A DNA stretch of 32,180 nucleotides, taken from contig JASHVB010000213.1 of NCBI GenBank assembly GCA_030039695.1, forward strand, positions 1-32,180, written 5' to 3'. Origin of the DNA: Acetobacteraceae bacterium. GTDB lineage: Bacteria > Pseudomonadota > Alphaproteobacteria > Acetobacterales > Acetobacteraceae. Under the pieces are notes generated by a model. It was not told where the DNA came from and did no database searches. It worked only from the letters and a program-made list of their open reading frames with translations. The first letter of the stretch is position 1; each line of letters opens with the position of its first letter. Position numbers and translations under genes: made by a program. Shown here piece by piece: positions 31,753 to 32,180 of the stretch.

Positions 31753-32180
31753 ATGCGATCGCTCAGAATTCTTTTGTCCGCAGGTGCAATGCTGAGCCTG
31801 GCGGCAGGGTCGGCTTACGCCGGTCGGATCATGGACATGCAGGGCAACCCTGCGACACCAACCGAGACAGGTCTTGTCACGGAGCTGTCCGGTTTCCAGG
31901 AAATGGGTAGCCCGTACCAGGGCGGCCAGGGATTGGAGACTGAGACCGCGGCACCGTTCTCCTTACCCGCACCCGGCACCGTCAACATGCGCATCAACTC
32001 GTTCGTGAACGAGTTTCCGATGATGACGTGGTTCAGCGGCCAGAACGGCAATGGCACGCCCGCCTCGAACGCCGGCAACAAGATCCAGGGCTTCGGCATC
32101 TACGGCTGGATCCGTATCGATCTCGGCATCGACGGCCAGACCAAGAACGGCATCAAGTATGGCGCCTTCACCGAGATCCG
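31753..32180 (+). CDS. Outer-membrane porin, partial (C-terminus beyond right edge)
   Basis: The first 142 codons of a porin-like outer-membrane protein. A Sec signal is MRSLRILLSAGAMLSLAAGS followed by AYA and cleavage before GRIMDMQGNP. After a linker rich in Pro, Gly and Thr (ETETAAPFSLPAPGTVNMRI) come alternating polar/aromatic strands: INSFVNEFPMMTWFSG, KIQGFGIYGWIRIDLGID and GIKYGAFTEI, a pattern of beta-barrel strands. This looks like the large Acetobacteraceae porins of roughly 450-600 residues, judged from memory. The ATG at 31753 follows GAGGAGGA at 31741-31748. Control by the upstream LysR gene or the dyads at 31543-31598 is possible. Substrate not known. Confidence 0.82.
   Translation, partial: MRSLRILLSAGAMLSLAAGSAYAGRIMDMQGNPATPTETGLVTELSGFQEMGSPYQGGQGLETETAAPFSLPAPGTVNMRINSFVNEFPMMTWFSGQNGNGTPASNAGNKIQGFGIYGWIRIDLGIDGQTKNGIKYGAFTEI

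Noticed and set aside
1..32180. CRISPR array or phage module
   Set aside because: No regularly spaced repeats, cas genes, capsid or integrase genes are visible.

Overview
The window looks like chromosome from a high-GC alphaproteobacterium of the order Rhodospirillales, most likely family Acetobacteraceae. Evidence is the hopanoid genes hpnA-hpnB-hpnC-hpnD, the rpsA/sppA/ihfB block, a Rhodospirillales-type 2-hydroxyacyl-CoA lyase, Tat-exported enzymes and an Acetobacteraceae-like porin. The family assignment is inference from gene content; no 16S rRNA is present. There is one RNA gene, tRNA-Ser(GCT), and no phage, intact insertion sequence or CRISPR array.

Layout. (1) 1-3050: catabolic-looking redox genes, namely a D-2-hydroxyacid dehydrogenase cut by the left edge (minus), a FAD-dependent DAO-family oxidoreductase and an SDR dehydrogenase. 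(2) 3247-3714: a lone TssJ-like type VI secretion lipoprotein. (3) 4077-7076: a MetE C-terminal-domain protein convergent with a 2-hydroxyacyl-CoA lyase, with mutually exclusive hairpins between their ends. (4) 7368-7943: a small hypothetical gene and a 215-base inverted-repeat element. (5) 7944-13319: information processing and cell maintenance, cysS and trmJ (plus), then ihfB, sppA and rpsA (minus). (6) 13723-17576: hpnA-hpnB-hpnC-hpnD. HpnC and HpnD supply two steps of the HpnCDE squalene route, while HpnB and HpnA are hopanoid-associated accessory proteins. HpnE and squalene-hopene cyclase are not in the window. (7) 17689-20396: an Hpt-like fragment, a small membrane protein translationally coupled to msrP, and a divergent PLP-dependent D-cysteine desulfhydrase / L-cysteate sulfo-lyase family gene. 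(8) 20787-27221: cyclase-family amidohydrolase, alpha/beta hydrolase, polyprenyl diphosphate synthase (quinone side chain), DUF2007 protein, exonuclease III, YfcG-like glutathione transferase and an Asp-box beta-propeller. (9) 27350-27442: tRNA-Ser, followed by about 2.9 kb of visibly more AT-rich, gene-poor DNA with an exported epoxide hydrolase and gene scraps. (10) 30141-32180: small exported protein, LysR regulator, an AT-rich regulatory stretch with two dyads, and a porin running off the right edge.

Most genes are ordinary for this group. The points that stand out are the replacement of the usual MsrQ by an unknown two-helix protein coupled to msrP, the orphan TssJ, the hopanoid operon that stops after hpnD, the sppA reading frame whose expected N-terminus has no standard start codon, the 215-base inverted repeat before cysS, and the operator-like palindromes before the porin. 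I did not find strong evidence for a wholly new multi-gene system; the msrP pair is the best candidate for an undescribed partnership.
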